Positions 6,962 through 16,377 of a stretch of DNA of 21,235 nt are shown here, piece after piece; the first letter of the stretch is position 1, and every line of letters begins with the position of its first letter. A model generated the notes under the pieces. The model ran no database searches and was not told the origin of the DNA. It worked only from the letters and a program-made list of their open reading frames with translations. The DNA comes from JBBQNY01 sp038255255 (lineage in GTDB: Bacteria > Pseudomonadota > Gammaproteobacteria > Xanthomonadales > Ahniellaceae), in contig JBBSLL010000042.1 in NCBI GenBank assembly GCA_038255255.1, positions 1 to 21,235 of the forward strand. Direction: 5' to 3'. A program made the translations under genes and the position numbers.

Positions 6962-7774
6962 TCAGCGTTGGCAACGCGGGCAGTAGACGCTCGCACGCTG
7001 GCCGATAACGGCATGCCTGAGCGGCGTGGCGCAACGGCGACACGGCTCTCCGCCGCGTCCGTACACGTCGAGCTCGAGTTCGAAGTATCCGGGCTCTCCC
7101 ACTGCATTGACGTAATCGCGCAGCGTCGTGCCACCGCGCTCGATGGCGTGGGCCAGCACTGCGCGCACCGCGCGCGCCAGCGAGCGGTAGCGCTCGCGCG
7201 AGACGCGACCGGCCGCGCGCATCGGGTGGATGCCTGCGCGAAACAGTGCTTCCGCTGCGTAGATGTTGCCTACGCCCACCACATTGCGCTGGTCCATCAG
7301 GAAACTTTTGATGGCGACTGACCGGCCGCGGCTCGCGCGCCACAGATGGTCCTCGTCGAAGGCTTCTCCGAGCGGCTCGGGTCCCAGCGCCTCGAGGAGT
7401 GGATGTGTCTGGCCGCGGGGCTGCCACAGCCAGCAGCCGAACCTCCGGGGATCGTGGAAGCGCAACGCCTTGCCGCCCTCGAGGACGAGGTCGACGTGAT
7501 CGTGGATTCCTGCCGTGGCGCCGTCGTCGACGATGCGCAGCGATCCCGACATGCCGAGATGCACGAGCACATCGCCCGACTCCACGCCGATGAGGAGGTA
7601 CTTCGCCCGGCGCGCAACGCCTTCGATAATCCGGCCCGGCAACGCGGACCGGAGTTCGGGGTCGACCGGCCAGCGAAGCCGGGGCTGGCGGATGTTGATC
7701 GACCTGACACGTACCCCGACGAGACAGGGAGCGATGCCGCGTCGCGTCGTTTCGACTTCCGGCAGTTCAGGCAT
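6962..7774 (-). CDS. mutM: Formamidopyrimidine-DNA glycosylase MutM (Fpg)
   Basis: This base-excision repair enzyme removes 8-oxoguanine and formamidopyrimidines and cuts the abasic site by beta/delta elimination. The 270-aa product has the obligatory N-terminus MPELPEVE (Pro2 nucleophile, Glu3) and Lys58 in RRAKYLL. The helix-two-turn-helix region is MDQRNVVGVGNIYAAEALF. The C-terminal zinc finger CRRC...CPRC covers the last 25 or so residues. All key catalytic and metal residues are present and the length is typical. The start is fixed because Pro2 must follow the initiator Met. It begins 14 bp after the stop of the GldG-like gene with no strong ribosome binding site, so expression from the ABC operon is likely. 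It ends against the convergent REP-like pair. Confidence 0.97.
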   Translation of the reverse strand: MPELPEVETTRRGIAPCLVGVRVRSINIRQPRLRWPVDPELRSALPGRIIEGVARRAKYLLIGVESGDVLVHLGMSGSLRIVDDGATAGIHDHVDLVLEGGKALRFHDPRRFGCWLWQPRGQTHPLLEALGPEPLGEAFDEDHLWRASRGRSVAIKSFLMDQRNVVGVGNIYAAEALFRAGIHPMRAAGRVSRERYRSLARAVRAVLAHAIERGGTTLRDYVNAVGEPGYFELELDVYGRGGEPCRRCATPLRHAVIGQRASVYCPRCQR

Positions 7775-7788
7775 TGCTAAGGGCCCGC

Positions 7789-9069
7789 CTAGCGGCGCCG
7801 GCGCCGCGCGACGGTGATCGCGCCGCCGAGCACCATCAACAGCGGCAGCGCGATCAGCCAGCCGATGCTGATGATCGCCGCTGCGCGCTTCGTCAGCGAC
7901 AGCGTGGCATCCGGCGCGCGCGGCAGTTCCAGTCCGAGCGTCGTGTCGTCGGCGAGCAGCCAGTCGAACATGCGCAGGCCCAGCTCGCGGTTGCCGCCAT
8001 TGCCGAGGAACTGGTTCGCCAGGAAATCGCCGTCGCCAACCACGACCACGCGCTGCTGCTGGTGGGTCGGGCTGGGAGAGAGGCGTGTCAGGGCAAAGCC
8101 GAGGTCGAGCGGTCCGGGTAACTCATTCGCGGCAGCGTCGAAAGCCGGCTCGGGCTCGGATCCGGTCTCGTTCCAGGATCCCGCGCTCGACCGCAACACT
8201 GGAGTCGCGGCAAAGGGCGCATTCGGCCGCGCTGCCAGGGCCACCGCGTGTGGAAACAAAGTGGTTGCGCTGAAATCCTTGCTCAAGGCATGCGCCGGGT
8301 ATTCCTGGACCGGTACGAAGCGGAGGTCGGGAAGGTCGAGCGCCTTCGCGGCAGCGTCTGCAATGGTCCCTGGCAGGCGCAGGATGCCGAGCGAATCGAG
8401 CAGCGCATCAGGCGCGGCATGATCGGGCTCCTGGAGCCACAGCAGCGCGCCGCCTGCGTCGAGATAGCCCGTGAGATGCGCGAGTTCGGAGGGCAGGAAT
8501 GGCGCCGTGGGCGAGGCCAGCACCAGCAGCGTCAATCCATCCGGGATCGGGGCGCCGAGTGAAACCGCCAGCAGCTTGTCACCGCGCGCCGACAGCGCCT
8601 GTCCGAATTTCCCCAGATCGTGGTTGGCTTCGCCGTCGAATCGGCGTTCGCCGTGGCCTGCCGAGAAGCCCACCAGGCGCTCTCCGCTGCGCGCGAGTTG
8701 CAGCAGCGCCGCGGTGAAGCTTCGCTCGTCGAGCTGCGTGAGCCGTTGCGTGCGTTTTCCGTACCGGATCTCGAGGTCGCCGCTGGCCTGCGTGGAATCA
8801 AACGAAAGTTTGAAGTCGGGTCGGACGCGGCGATAACGCTCGACGAACGTGGCTACCGGCTCGCGCAGGGGACTGGCCTCGGGCAGATGCGCTACCACTT
8901 CGATTGAATTGGGCATCGCCTCGAGGGCCGCGCGGCTCGCCGCGCTGAGCTCGGCGCGCGTGCCGAGCGTCAGGTCGCGACGGAAATCGATACTCCACGC
9001 GAGAAACAACAGCGCGAGGAATGCGGTGAGCAGCGCAACCCACACCACCATTTCCCGCAGGCTGCGCAT
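7789..9069 (-). CDS. GldG-like ABC transporter auxiliary membrane protein
   Basis: The 426-aa product resembles the GldG/'ABC-type uncharacterised transport system' auxiliary family (PF09822-type). It has an N-terminal membrane segment (VVWVALLTAFLALLFLAW, about residues 8-25) followed by the family's RRDLTLGTRAELSAAS stretch. A large periplasmic region resembles a DUF4350/glutamine-amidotransferase-like fold, with GFSAGHGERRF and VVVGDGDFLANQF. A C-terminal membrane helix ends in RRRRR. In Bacteroidetes, GldA-GldF-GldG is tied to gliding; relatives in other bacteria have no settled role. Its ATG overlaps the permease stop by one base (TGATG), showing translational coupling. The start was chosen for that coupling and the membrane segment. 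The transported substrate is unknown. Confidence 0.82.
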   Translation of the reverse strand: MRSLREMVVWVALLTAFLALLFLAWSIDFRRDLTLGTRAELSAASRAALEAMPNSIEVVAHLPEASPLREPVATFVERYRRVRPDFKLSFDSTQASGDLEIRYGKRTQRLTQLDERSFTAALLQLARSGERLVGFSAGHGERRFDGEANHDLGKFGQALSARGDKLLAVSLGAPIPDGLTLLVLASPTAPFLPSELAHLTGYLDAGGALLWLQEPDHAAPDALLDSLGILRLPGTIADAAAKALDLPDLRFVPVQEYPAHALSKDFSATTLFPHAVALAARPNAPFAATPVLRSSAGSWNETGSEPEPAFDAAANELPGPLDLGFALTRLSPSPTHQQQRVVVVGDGDFLANQFLGNGGNRELGLRMFDWLLADDTTLGLELPRAPDATLSLTKRAAAIISIGWLIALPLLMVLGGAITVARRRRR

Positions 9070-9827
9070 CAGCCGCGCGCCTTGAGCCAGACCACGCGAC
9101 GCCACGCGATCGCCAGCATCGCGATCGCCAGGGTTGCGAGCCAGATCGCAGCGCCGGCGTCGACGACGCCGCGCAGGAAGGGCCCGAGATGCGTTGGAAG
9201 TGCGAGGAAATTGATCAGTCCGTCGGTCACGCCGCGCGCGCGCGCCGGCGCATCGACCAGCCAAAGGAAAAACTCGACAGCGTAGGCACCTGCCGCCGCG
9301 ATCGCGGGCTGCCGGAAAACGGCCGACGCGGCGACGCCGATCGCGCTGAGCGCCGCCGCGAACAACGAGAGCCCCAGAGCGCCCGCGAGTAACCGGCCGG
9401 AGTCGAACGGGCCGCCGGCCGCGAGCGAGGCGGCCATTGCAAGCGCCATCGCACAGACCACGCATAGCAATCCCGTCGCGCCGAGCCACTTGCCGATCAC
9501 CACGGCGATGGGCCGGACGCCCGCCGCGTGCAGGGCGTCGAGCGTGCCGCGTCGGTGCTCCTCGCCGATGCTGCGCAGCGTTACAAGCGGTGCAAGCAGC
9601 AGCAGGATCCACGCCGCGTTGGCCAGGTGTGGCGCGACGATCACCTCGCCAACCCCCGGTGCGTCGGCCATGGCCGCACGCTGCTCGATGCCGTCGGTGA
9701 AGGAATCGATGCGGTGCAGGAAACCCCACGCGAGCATCGCAACCGCAAAAGCCAGCAGCCACCACGCTGACCCATTGCGCCACGCGCTGCGGAAATCGAA
9801 TGCGGCGATGGCCAGGACGTTGCTCAT
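9069..9827 (-). CDS. ABC-2-type transporter permease (GldF-like)
   Basis: The 252-aa integral membrane protein has about six hydrophobic segments (for example WWLLAFAVAMLAWGFL, WILLLLAPLVTL, ATGLLCVVCAMALAMA, AIWLATLAIAMLAIAW). The cytoplasmic sequence SIGEEHRRGTLDALHAAGV after the second segment is the 'E..G.l..l..tP/s' coupling-helix signature of ABC-2 permeases such as GldF and NosY. It is the membrane half of the transporter whose ATPase is encoded just upstream. Its ATG overlaps the ATPase stop by four bases (ATGA) and its stop overlaps the GldG-like start, so the three proteins are probably made in stoichiometric amounts. Direction is inferred to be export, as for most ABC-2 systems; the substrate is not evident. 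Confidence 0.88.
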   Translation of the reverse strand: MSNVLAIAAFDFRSAWRNGSAWWLLAFAVAMLAWGFLHRIDSFTDGIEQRAAMADAPGVGEVIVAPHLANAAWILLLLAPLVTLRSIGEEHRRGTLDALHAAGVRPIAVVIGKWLGATGLLCVVCAMALAMAASLAAGGPFDSGRLLAGALGLSLFAAALSAIGVAASAVFRQPAIAAAGAYAVEFFLWLVDAPARARGVTDGLINFLALPTHLGPFLRGVVDAGAAIWLATLAIAMLAIAWRRVVWLKARG

Positions 9828-10783
9828 GGATGCATCGCCGGATCAGTCGCCGCTGCGGACCCTGCACGACCCGCCACCAGATCCACGAAGCGCCTCTCCA
9901 GTGTGTCCTCGCGGGGCCGCAGCAGCGTCACGCCGATGCCCTGCGATGCGGCGTGTCGCGAGATCCCCGCGACCTGGGGGGCATCGAGCGACAACCACCA
10001 GTGATGCCCCGTCTCGCCTGCTTCGATCCTGCGCGGCGCAATCGGCGCAAAGAACTCCGCATCGACCTCGCGATCGAGACGCAGCTCCATCGAATCGTCG
10101 GCGATCCACTGGTCGAGGGCGCCGCTGAACGCGATCGCCCCGCGATGCAGCACCGCCACTTCGTCGCAGCATGCGCGCACGTCCCCCAGAAGATGGGTCG
10201 ACACGATGACGGCGGCATGTTCGCGCAAGCCCGAGATCCAGTCGCGCGTAGCCGCAGCCTGCACGGGATCGAGTCCCGCAGTGGGCTCGTCGAGCAGGAC
10301 CAGGGCGGGTGCGTGCACCAGCGCCTGCGCGAGGCCCACGCGCTGCTGTTGTCCGCGCGAGAGCTTGCCGATCAGGCGATCGGCCACAGCTTCGAGATCG
10401 CATCGCGCCAATGCTCTGGAAATGGCTGGCCGAATCGCCGCGCCGCGCAGTCCTCGCAGGCGGGCCGCCAGATGCAGCGCCTCGCGCGGCGTCGCGTCGC
10501 GATGCAGCGCGGGGGTCTCGGCCGCGTAGGCCACCAGCTCGCGTTGCGCGACCGGGTCGCGCGCCACGTCGCGACCCTGCACGAGGACACGACCCCTGTC
10601 CGGAGCGAGCAGGCCCGCCAACAGCTTGAGGGTCGTCGTCTTGCCCGCGCCATTGACGCCAAGCAGACCCAATACCCGTCCCCGCTCGAGCGAAAGACGC
10701 ACATCGCGCACCGCTGCAATGCCGCCAAAGCTGCGTGCGAGGTTTTCCGCGAGCAGGGCGGGCGACGGAGGGGCGACGGACAT
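9824..10783 (-). CDS. ABC transporter ATP-binding protein (GldA/CcmA-like)
   Basis: The 319-aa ATPase powers the permease and GldG-like protein encoded downstream. It shows Walker A GVNGAGKTT at 42-50, the signature LSRGQQQR, Walker B ALVLLDEPTAGLDP, and the switch histidine in VIVSTHL. A C-terminal domain of about 100 residues follows the nucleotide-binding domain, as in drug/ABC-2 exporter ATPases. The ATG at 10781-10783 is used; a GTG six codons upstream (10801) is also in frame, and neither has a strong ribosome binding site. This is the first gene of the operon ATPase-permease-GldG-mutM, transcribed away from the desaturase gene. No regulator is adjacent. Confidence 0.92.
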   Translation of the reverse strand: MSVAPPSPALLAENLARSFGGIAAVRDVRLSLERGRVLGLLGVNGAGKTTTLKLLAGLLAPDRGRVLVQGRDVARDPVAQRELVAYAAETPALHRDATPREALHLAARLRGLRGAAIRPAISRALARCDLEAVADRLIGKLSRGQQQRVGLAQALVHAPALVLLDEPTAGLDPVQAAATRDWISGLREHAAVIVSTHLLGDVRACCDEVAVLHRGAIAFSGALDQWIADDSMELRLDREVDAEFFAPIAPRRIEAGETGHHWWLSLDAPQVAGISRHAASQGIGVTLLRPREDTLERRFVDLVAGRAGSAAATDPAMHP

Positions 10784-10861
10784 GCGCGGGGATTGTGCCA
10801 CGCATGCGACACGATCCTGATCGGGGTCACGCGAGTTGCCCGATCGTCACATCGTCCCCAC

Positions 10862-10867
10862 TACAAT
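10862..10867 (+). promoter_or_regulatory. Possible -10 element for the desaturase gene
   Basis: TACAAT lies 30 bp before the desaturase ATG in the short divergent spacer shared with the ABC operon. The nearest -35-like sequence, TTGCCC (10836-10841), gives a 20-bp spacer, which is too long for comfort. Confidence 0.35.
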
Positions 10868-10897
10868 GGGCACCTGTCCGCTGCTTGAGCACCCAGC

Positions 10898-12106
10898 ATG
10901 CAAACTTCCCTGGTCGAACTGGCCGCATATGGCCTGACCGGTTCACATTGGCTCGCGGTCGTGATCACGTTCATCGCGATCGCGCAGATGACCATCCTGT
11001 CGGTGACGCTGTATTTGCATCGGTCGGCGACGCATCGCGGCGTGGACTTCCATCCCGCCATTGCGCACTTCATGCGTTTCTGGCTGTGGCTTACGACCGC
11101 GATGGTGACGAAGGAGTGGGTCGCCATTCACCGCAAGCACCATGCCCGCTGCGAAACCGCGGACGACCCGCATAGTCCGCGCTTCCACGGCATCGGGAAG
11201 GTCTTCTTCCACGGAGTCGTTCTCTATCAGGAGGCCTCGAAAGACCGGGCGATGATCGAGGAATATGGGCGCGGCACGCCGGATGACTGGATCGAGCGCA
11301 AGCTCTACTCGCGCCTTCCCGCCCTCGGCCCAACCGTGCTGGCCATCACCATGGTGGTCGCGTTCGGTTTCGTCGGCCTCGCGATGTGGGCGATCCTGAT
11401 GCTCGTGATCCCGGTCGGCGCTGCGGGTTTCATCAACGGCCTGGGCCACTGGTGGGGTTATCGCAATTTCGAAACACCCGATACCGCGACCAACCTCACG
11501 CCCGTGGCCTTCATCCTGGGCGGCGAGGAATTGCACAACAACCATCACGCGTTCCCGAGTTCCGCCAAGTTCGCGCTGCGCAAATGGGAATTCGACATCG
11601 GCTGGCAGGCCATCCGCGCCGCGCGAGCACTCGGGCTCGCACGCGTCCTGCGCGAGGCCCCGGAACTTGCCGTGCGGCCGAATATCACGCTGCCCGATGC
11701 GGAAACCCTCAAAGCCGTCGTGGGACACAAGGTCGGCGTCATGACCGGGTACTTCCGCGAAGTGATCAAGCCAGTGCTGCGCGAGGAGTTCGAGCAATCG
11801 AGAGGGGCGAAGCGCGCGCTGCGGAGGCCGATGCGCAAGGCATTGCTCGACGACGGGCGTTGGCTCGATGGCAGTGCGCGCGAACGGCTGAGCGCCTGGC
11901 TCGCGGAGCGACCCCAGGTGGCGTTGGTGGTCGAGCATCGCCGACGGCTGCAAGCCGCCATGGAGCGGTCGGGACGCTCGGCCGATGCGACGCTCGCGGC
12001 CGTCACCCAGTGGTGCGCTGAGGCGGAAGCTTCTGGCGTGGCGGCCCTCGAGACTTTCGCCGCTCGCTTGCGGGGTTACCAGCTCGTTGCTGCCCCGACG
12101 CGCTGA
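10898..12106 (+). CDS. Membrane fatty acid desaturase (DesA-like delta-9 type) with long C-terminal extension
   Basis: The product introduces a cis double bond into saturated acyl chains using a di-iron centre at the inner membrane, an aerobic route to unsaturated fatty acids. In 402 aa the three histidine boxes are complete: HRSATH at 41-46, HRKHH at 78-82 and HNNHH at 213-217, with an extra His184 in GHWWGYRNFE. Four hydrophobic segments lie at about 17-38, 55-70, 145-163 and 163-182. The last ~165 residues are a soluble, Arg/Ala-rich helical region beyond the usual acyl-CoA desaturase core. Similar tails occur in Pseudomonas DesA-type proteins, where the end resembles part of ISL3-type transposases; that comparison is from memory. 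The start is set by the first membrane segment. Acs follows 119 bp downstream on the same strand. Confidence 0.9.
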   Translation: MQTSLVELAAYGLTGSHWLAVVITFIAIAQMTILSVTLYLHRSATHRGVDFHPAIAHFMRFWLWLTTAMVTKEWVAIHRKHHARCETADDPHSPRFHGIGKVFFHGVVLYQEASKDRAMIEEYGRGTPDDWIERKLYSRLPALGPTVLAITMVVAFGFVGLAMWAILMLVIPVGAAGFINGLGHWWGYRNFETPDTATNLTPVAFILGGEELHNNHHAFPSSAKFALRKWEFDIGWQAIRAARALGLARVLREAPELAVRPNITLPDAETLKAVVGHKVGVMTGYFREVIKPVLREEFEQSRGAKRALRRPMRKALLDDGRWLDGSARERLSAWLAERPQVALVVEHRRRLQAAMERSGRSADATLAAVTQWCAEAEASGVAALETFAARLRGYQLVAAPTR

Positions 12107-12120
12107 CAACTGCGGTTTCC

Positions 12121-12191
12121 TGCGGCTGGAGCGCCGCAAGGCGTGCTCAGGGGGTGCCCTGAATCCGGACTGCGCCTTGCGCCGCTCCTAC
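12121..12191. repeat. Inverted pair of GTAG-type REP-like palindromes between desaturase and acs
   Basis: GGAGCGCCGCAAGGCG on the plus strand (12128-12143) recurs inverted with one mismatch at 12173-12188. There it is preceded by GTA and so reads GTAGGAGCGGCGC on the minus strand from 12191. The left copy has lost the GTAG head and folds as TGCGGC-N6-GCCGCA (12121-12138). A CAGGG-GGTG-CCCTG hairpin lies between them. TACAAT (12189-12194), which could be a -10 for acs, overlaps the GTAG head, so its promoter role is doubtful. Confidence 0.6.
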
Positions 12192-12225
12192 AATCGAGCC
12201 CCCATCTCAATCCGCTGAGGTCCGG

Positions 12226-14179
<1,954 letters not shown>

Positions 14180-14187
<8 letters not shown>

Positions 14188-14282
14188 CGCCTCGCTTCCG
14201 CGGAAGCCCTTTATGCTGCAGCGAGACGCTACCGCTCCCAGCCGGCCTCCCCGTCTTTCCTCAGAAGCGAGGCGCTACCGCT
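14180..14282. repeat. 19-bp inverted repeat of GTAG type overlapping the acs stop, with a third partial copy
   Basis: AGCGGTAGCGCCTCGCTTC (14180-14198) is repeated perfectly in inverted orientation at 14264-14282. A third, inverted partial copy with one change (AGCGAGACGCTACCGC, 14220-14235) lies between. Each contains GTAGCG(C/T)CTCGCT, so this looks like a REP-type array. The acs TAG (14185-14187) is part of the first copy. The arms are long enough to form a cruciform or mRNA hairpin and could protect or terminate the acs transcript. Confidence 0.75.
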
Positions 14283-14314
14283 GTCGGTGAGGAAGCGCAG
14301 TTTCAAGAAAGCAA

Positions 14315-14339
14315 AAAGCCCGCCTTGGAGGCGGGCTTT
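14315..14339 (-). terminator. Rho-independent terminator of rpmB-rpmG
   Basis: AAAGCCCGCC (14315-14324) and GGCGGGCTTT (14330-14339) form a 10-bp stem with a TTGGA loop. Read on the minus strand, the stem is followed by TTTTT, fitting termination 42 bp after the rpmG stop. On the plus strand only three T follow, so it may work weakly for acs as well. Confidence 0.85.
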
Positions 14340-14380
14340 GGGATGACCGGAACGGAGTTCGAGCCGACTGCGTCGCGCAA

Positions 14381-14545
14381 TTACTTGATCTTGCCTTCCT
14401 TGTAATCCACGTGCTTGCGCACGACCGGATCGTACTTCTTGATCAGCATCTTGTCCGGCGTCGACTTCTTGTTCTTGTCGGTCGTGTAGAAGTGACCCGT
14501 GCCGGCGGTCGAGATGAGGCGGATCTTGTCGCGTTTGGATGCCAT
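14381..14545 (-). CDS. rpmG: 50S ribosomal protein L33
   Basis: This small protein of the large subunit sits near the E site. The 54-aa product, MASKRDKIRL onward, has the conserved STAGTGHFYTT and DPVVRKHVDYKEGKIK ends of bacterial L33. It lacks the CxxC pairs of zinc-binding L33, so it is the zinc-independent (C-minus) form. The ATG (14543-14545) is preceded by a strong AGGAGG. It follows rpmB by 16 bp on the same strand, the usual rpmB-rpmG pair, and ends before the terminator at 14315-14339. Confidence 0.97.
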   Translation of the reverse strand: MASKRDKIRLISTAGTGHFYTTDKNKKSTPDKMLIKKYDPVVRKHVDYKEGKIK

Positions 14546-14561
14546 GTCTAGTTCCTCCTGC

Positions 14562-14798
14562 TCAGACTTTTTCGCCGCGCTTGCGCAGATCGGCGAGAAC
14601 GGCGTCGATGCCGTTCTTGTCGATCGTGCGCAGAGCGTGCGCCGATACGCGGAGCCTGACCCAGCGCTTTTCGCTCGCCACCCAGAAACGCCGCTCGTGC
14701 AGGTTCACCTGCCAGCGTCGCTTGGTCCTGTTGTTCGCATGCGAGACATTGTTGCCGCTCACAGTGCGCTTTCCGGAAACTTGGCATGTACGCGCCAT
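14562..14798 (-). CDS. rpmB: 50S ribosomal protein L28
   Basis: L28 is a large-subunit protein needed for late assembly. The 78-aa product matches E. coli L28 almost end to end: CQVSGKRTVSGNNVSHANN, KRRWQVNLHERRFWV, ALRTIDKNGIDAVL and a final RKRGEKV. Only one cysteine is present, so this is the zinc-free form. GAGGTGA just before the ATG (14796-14798) supports the start. It is the first gene of the rpmB-rpmG operon, driven by the promoter at 14951-14979, with a leader of roughly 145 nt (14799-14944) in which I see no coding frame. Confidence 0.97.
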   Translation of the reverse strand: MARTCQVSGKRTVSGNNVSHANNRTKRRWQVNLHERRFWVASEKRWVRLRVSAHALRTIDKNGIDAVLADLRKRGEKV

Positions 14799-14950
14799 GG
14801 ATCACCTCTCGTATCGGGTCTGACCACCCATGGCCTGGGCGGAATCGGCTCCGCGGCTTGTGGCCGCGCGCGCTGGAAAATAAAGGAACATCGCCCTTGC
14901 GACCCCGGCAGCGCGCAGCAGGGTCGGACGAGAACGTCGGCGAGCCGCGC

Positions 14951-14979
14951 TTTATAGCCGTTTTGGAGCCCCGCGGCAA
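14951..14979 (-). promoter_or_regulatory. Sigma70-type promoter for rpmB-rpmG
   Basis: On the minus strand TTGCCG (14974-14979) and TATAAA (14951-14956) are separated by exactly 17 bp. They sit immediately past the stop of the M17 aminopeptidase gene. Transcription should start near 14944. Confidence 0.75.
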
Positions 14980-14982
14980 GCG

Positions 14983-16362
14983 CTAGACGGAGCGGAAGCG
15001 TTCCTCGAGAAGGGCAAAAGTCGCCCGCAGGCCTTGCGCCTCGCCGCCACGCGGCCTGCCCGGTCGGTCGGTATCGTTCCAGCTGTAGACGTCGAAATGG
15101 CACCAGTCGATCGTGTCGCGAACGAAACGGGACAAGTACAGCGCGGCGACAATTGCGCCGGCATGCTTGCCCGAAGAGCCATTGGCCATGTCTGCCACAT
15201 GCGAATCGAGCATTCCGCGGTAGCCAGTCCAGAGCGGCATGGGCCATACGGGATCGGCGAGCCTTGCGCCGAGCGCGGTCAGGGAAGCCGCCAGCGGCAC
15301 CCGGTTCGTGAAGAGCGCCGGAAGGTCCGGCCCGAGCGCGATGCGTGCCGCGCCCGTGAGCGTCGCGAAATCGATGATGAGATCGGGGGATTGCTCGCAG
15401 GCGTAGGTCAGGGCATCGGCCAGCACAACCCGGCCTTCCGCATCGGTGTTGTCGATTTCGATGTTCAGTCCCGCGCGGGTTGCGAGCACTTCGCCTGGGC
15501 GAAACGCGTTGCCCGACACCGCATTTTCGACCGCCGGAATCAACAGCTGGACGCGCACCGGCAGCCCGGCTTCAAATACCAGTCGCGCCAGGGCCAGCGC
15601 ATGCGCCGCACCGCCCATGTCCTTCTTCATCCAGCGCATGCCGTCGGCGCCCTTGAGATCGAGCCCGCCGGTATCGAAGCACACGCCTTTGCCGACGATC
15701 GCAATGCGCGGGTGCGCGGCATCGCCCCAGTTGACTTCGACAAGGCGCGGTTCGCGATGCGACGCACGCCCGACCGCATGGATGGAAGGAAAATTTTCGC
15801 GCAGCAGCGCTTCGCCCACGAAGCTGCGAAAGTCCGCGCCGTGCGCCGCCGCGAGGTCGCGCGCCTCGGATTCGAGATGCTCGGGACCCAGGTCCTCGGT
15901 CGGCGTGTTGACGAGGTCCCGAACCCAGCAGCTGGCCGCCAGCTCCCGTTCAAGCCTTTCGACATCCACTCCCGGCGATGGCCGCAACCGCGCAGGCTTT
16001 CTAGGCGGCGTCTTGTAACGCGTGAACCGGTAGGCGCCCAGCCCGAAGCCGAGTGCCGCAAGGAAGGGATCGCAGTCCTCCGGCAGCGCTTCGACATGGT
16101 AGTCGCCCGGCGGCAACTGGTACGGAAGGCCTGCGAGTGCGCCGATCGAATCCCCGATCGCCGACCCGACCAGGACGCGCTCGAGCCCTCCTCCAGCGCC
16201 AGGCACCAGGCAGACCGTGCAGGGCGCGGCCTCGAATGCGTTGGCGGTCACCCAGGTCTGCAGCCTATCCTCGCAGCCCGATCGCCACCCGGGCCAATCA
16301 GCCGCGCGCAGCACGCTAATCGGAACGGAGGCGCCGCTCGCTTCAGTCAGGTATGCGGCCAT
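14983..16362 (-). CDS. M17-family leucyl aminopeptidase (PepA/PepB-like)
   Basis: M17 enzymes are cytoplasmic two-metal exopeptidases that trim N-terminal residues from peptides. The 459-aa product has the metal-binding GKGVCFDTGGLDLK, KKDMGGAA, and the family signature NTDAEGRVVLADAL starting at residue 305 (Asp307 and Glu309 as ligands, Arg311 catalytic). The N-terminal ~170 residues are the divergent regulatory/oligomer domain. The CFDTGGLDLK variant and shorter length fit the PepB-like M17 branch better than classical PepA (about 500 aa). The ATG is preceded by GGGGGAG, and it starts 15 bp after the HAD phosphatase stop, so the two are co-transcribed. The rpmB promoter begins within its last codons. 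Confidence 0.92.
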   Translation of the reverse strand: MAAYLTEASGASVPISVLRAADWPGWRSGCEDRLQTWVTANAFEAAPCTVCLVPGAGGGLERVLVGSAIGDSIGALAGLPYQLPPGDYHVEALPEDCDPFLAALGFGLGAYRFTRYKTPPRKPARLRPSPGVDVERLERELAASCWVRDLVNTPTEDLGPEHLESEARDLAAAHGADFRSFVGEALLRENFPSIHAVGRASHREPRLVEVNWGDAAHPRIAIVGKGVCFDTGGLDLKGADGMRWMKKDMGGAAHALALARLVFEAGLPVRVQLLIPAVENAVSGNAFRPGEVLATRAGLNIEIDNTDAEGRVVLADALTYACEQSPDLIIDFATLTGAARIALGPDLPALFTNRVPLAASLTALGARLADPVWPMPLWTGYRGMLDSHVADMANGSSGKHAGAIVAALYLSRFVRDTIDWCHFDVYSWNDTDRPGRPRGGEAQGLRATFALLEERFRSV

Positions 16363-16377
16363 GGTGCTCCCCCTGGA

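Noticed and set aside
7789..10783. Antiphage or toxin-export system from the ABC/GldG cluster
   Set aside because: Nothing beyond a standard ABC-2 exporter with a GldG-like partner is visible; there is no effector, immunity or nuclease gene beside it.
10862..10867. A further GTAG REP head (ATTGTAG on the minus strand) before the desaturase
   Set aside because: No hairpin or paired copy follows the GTAG, so the match is likely chance or a true -10.
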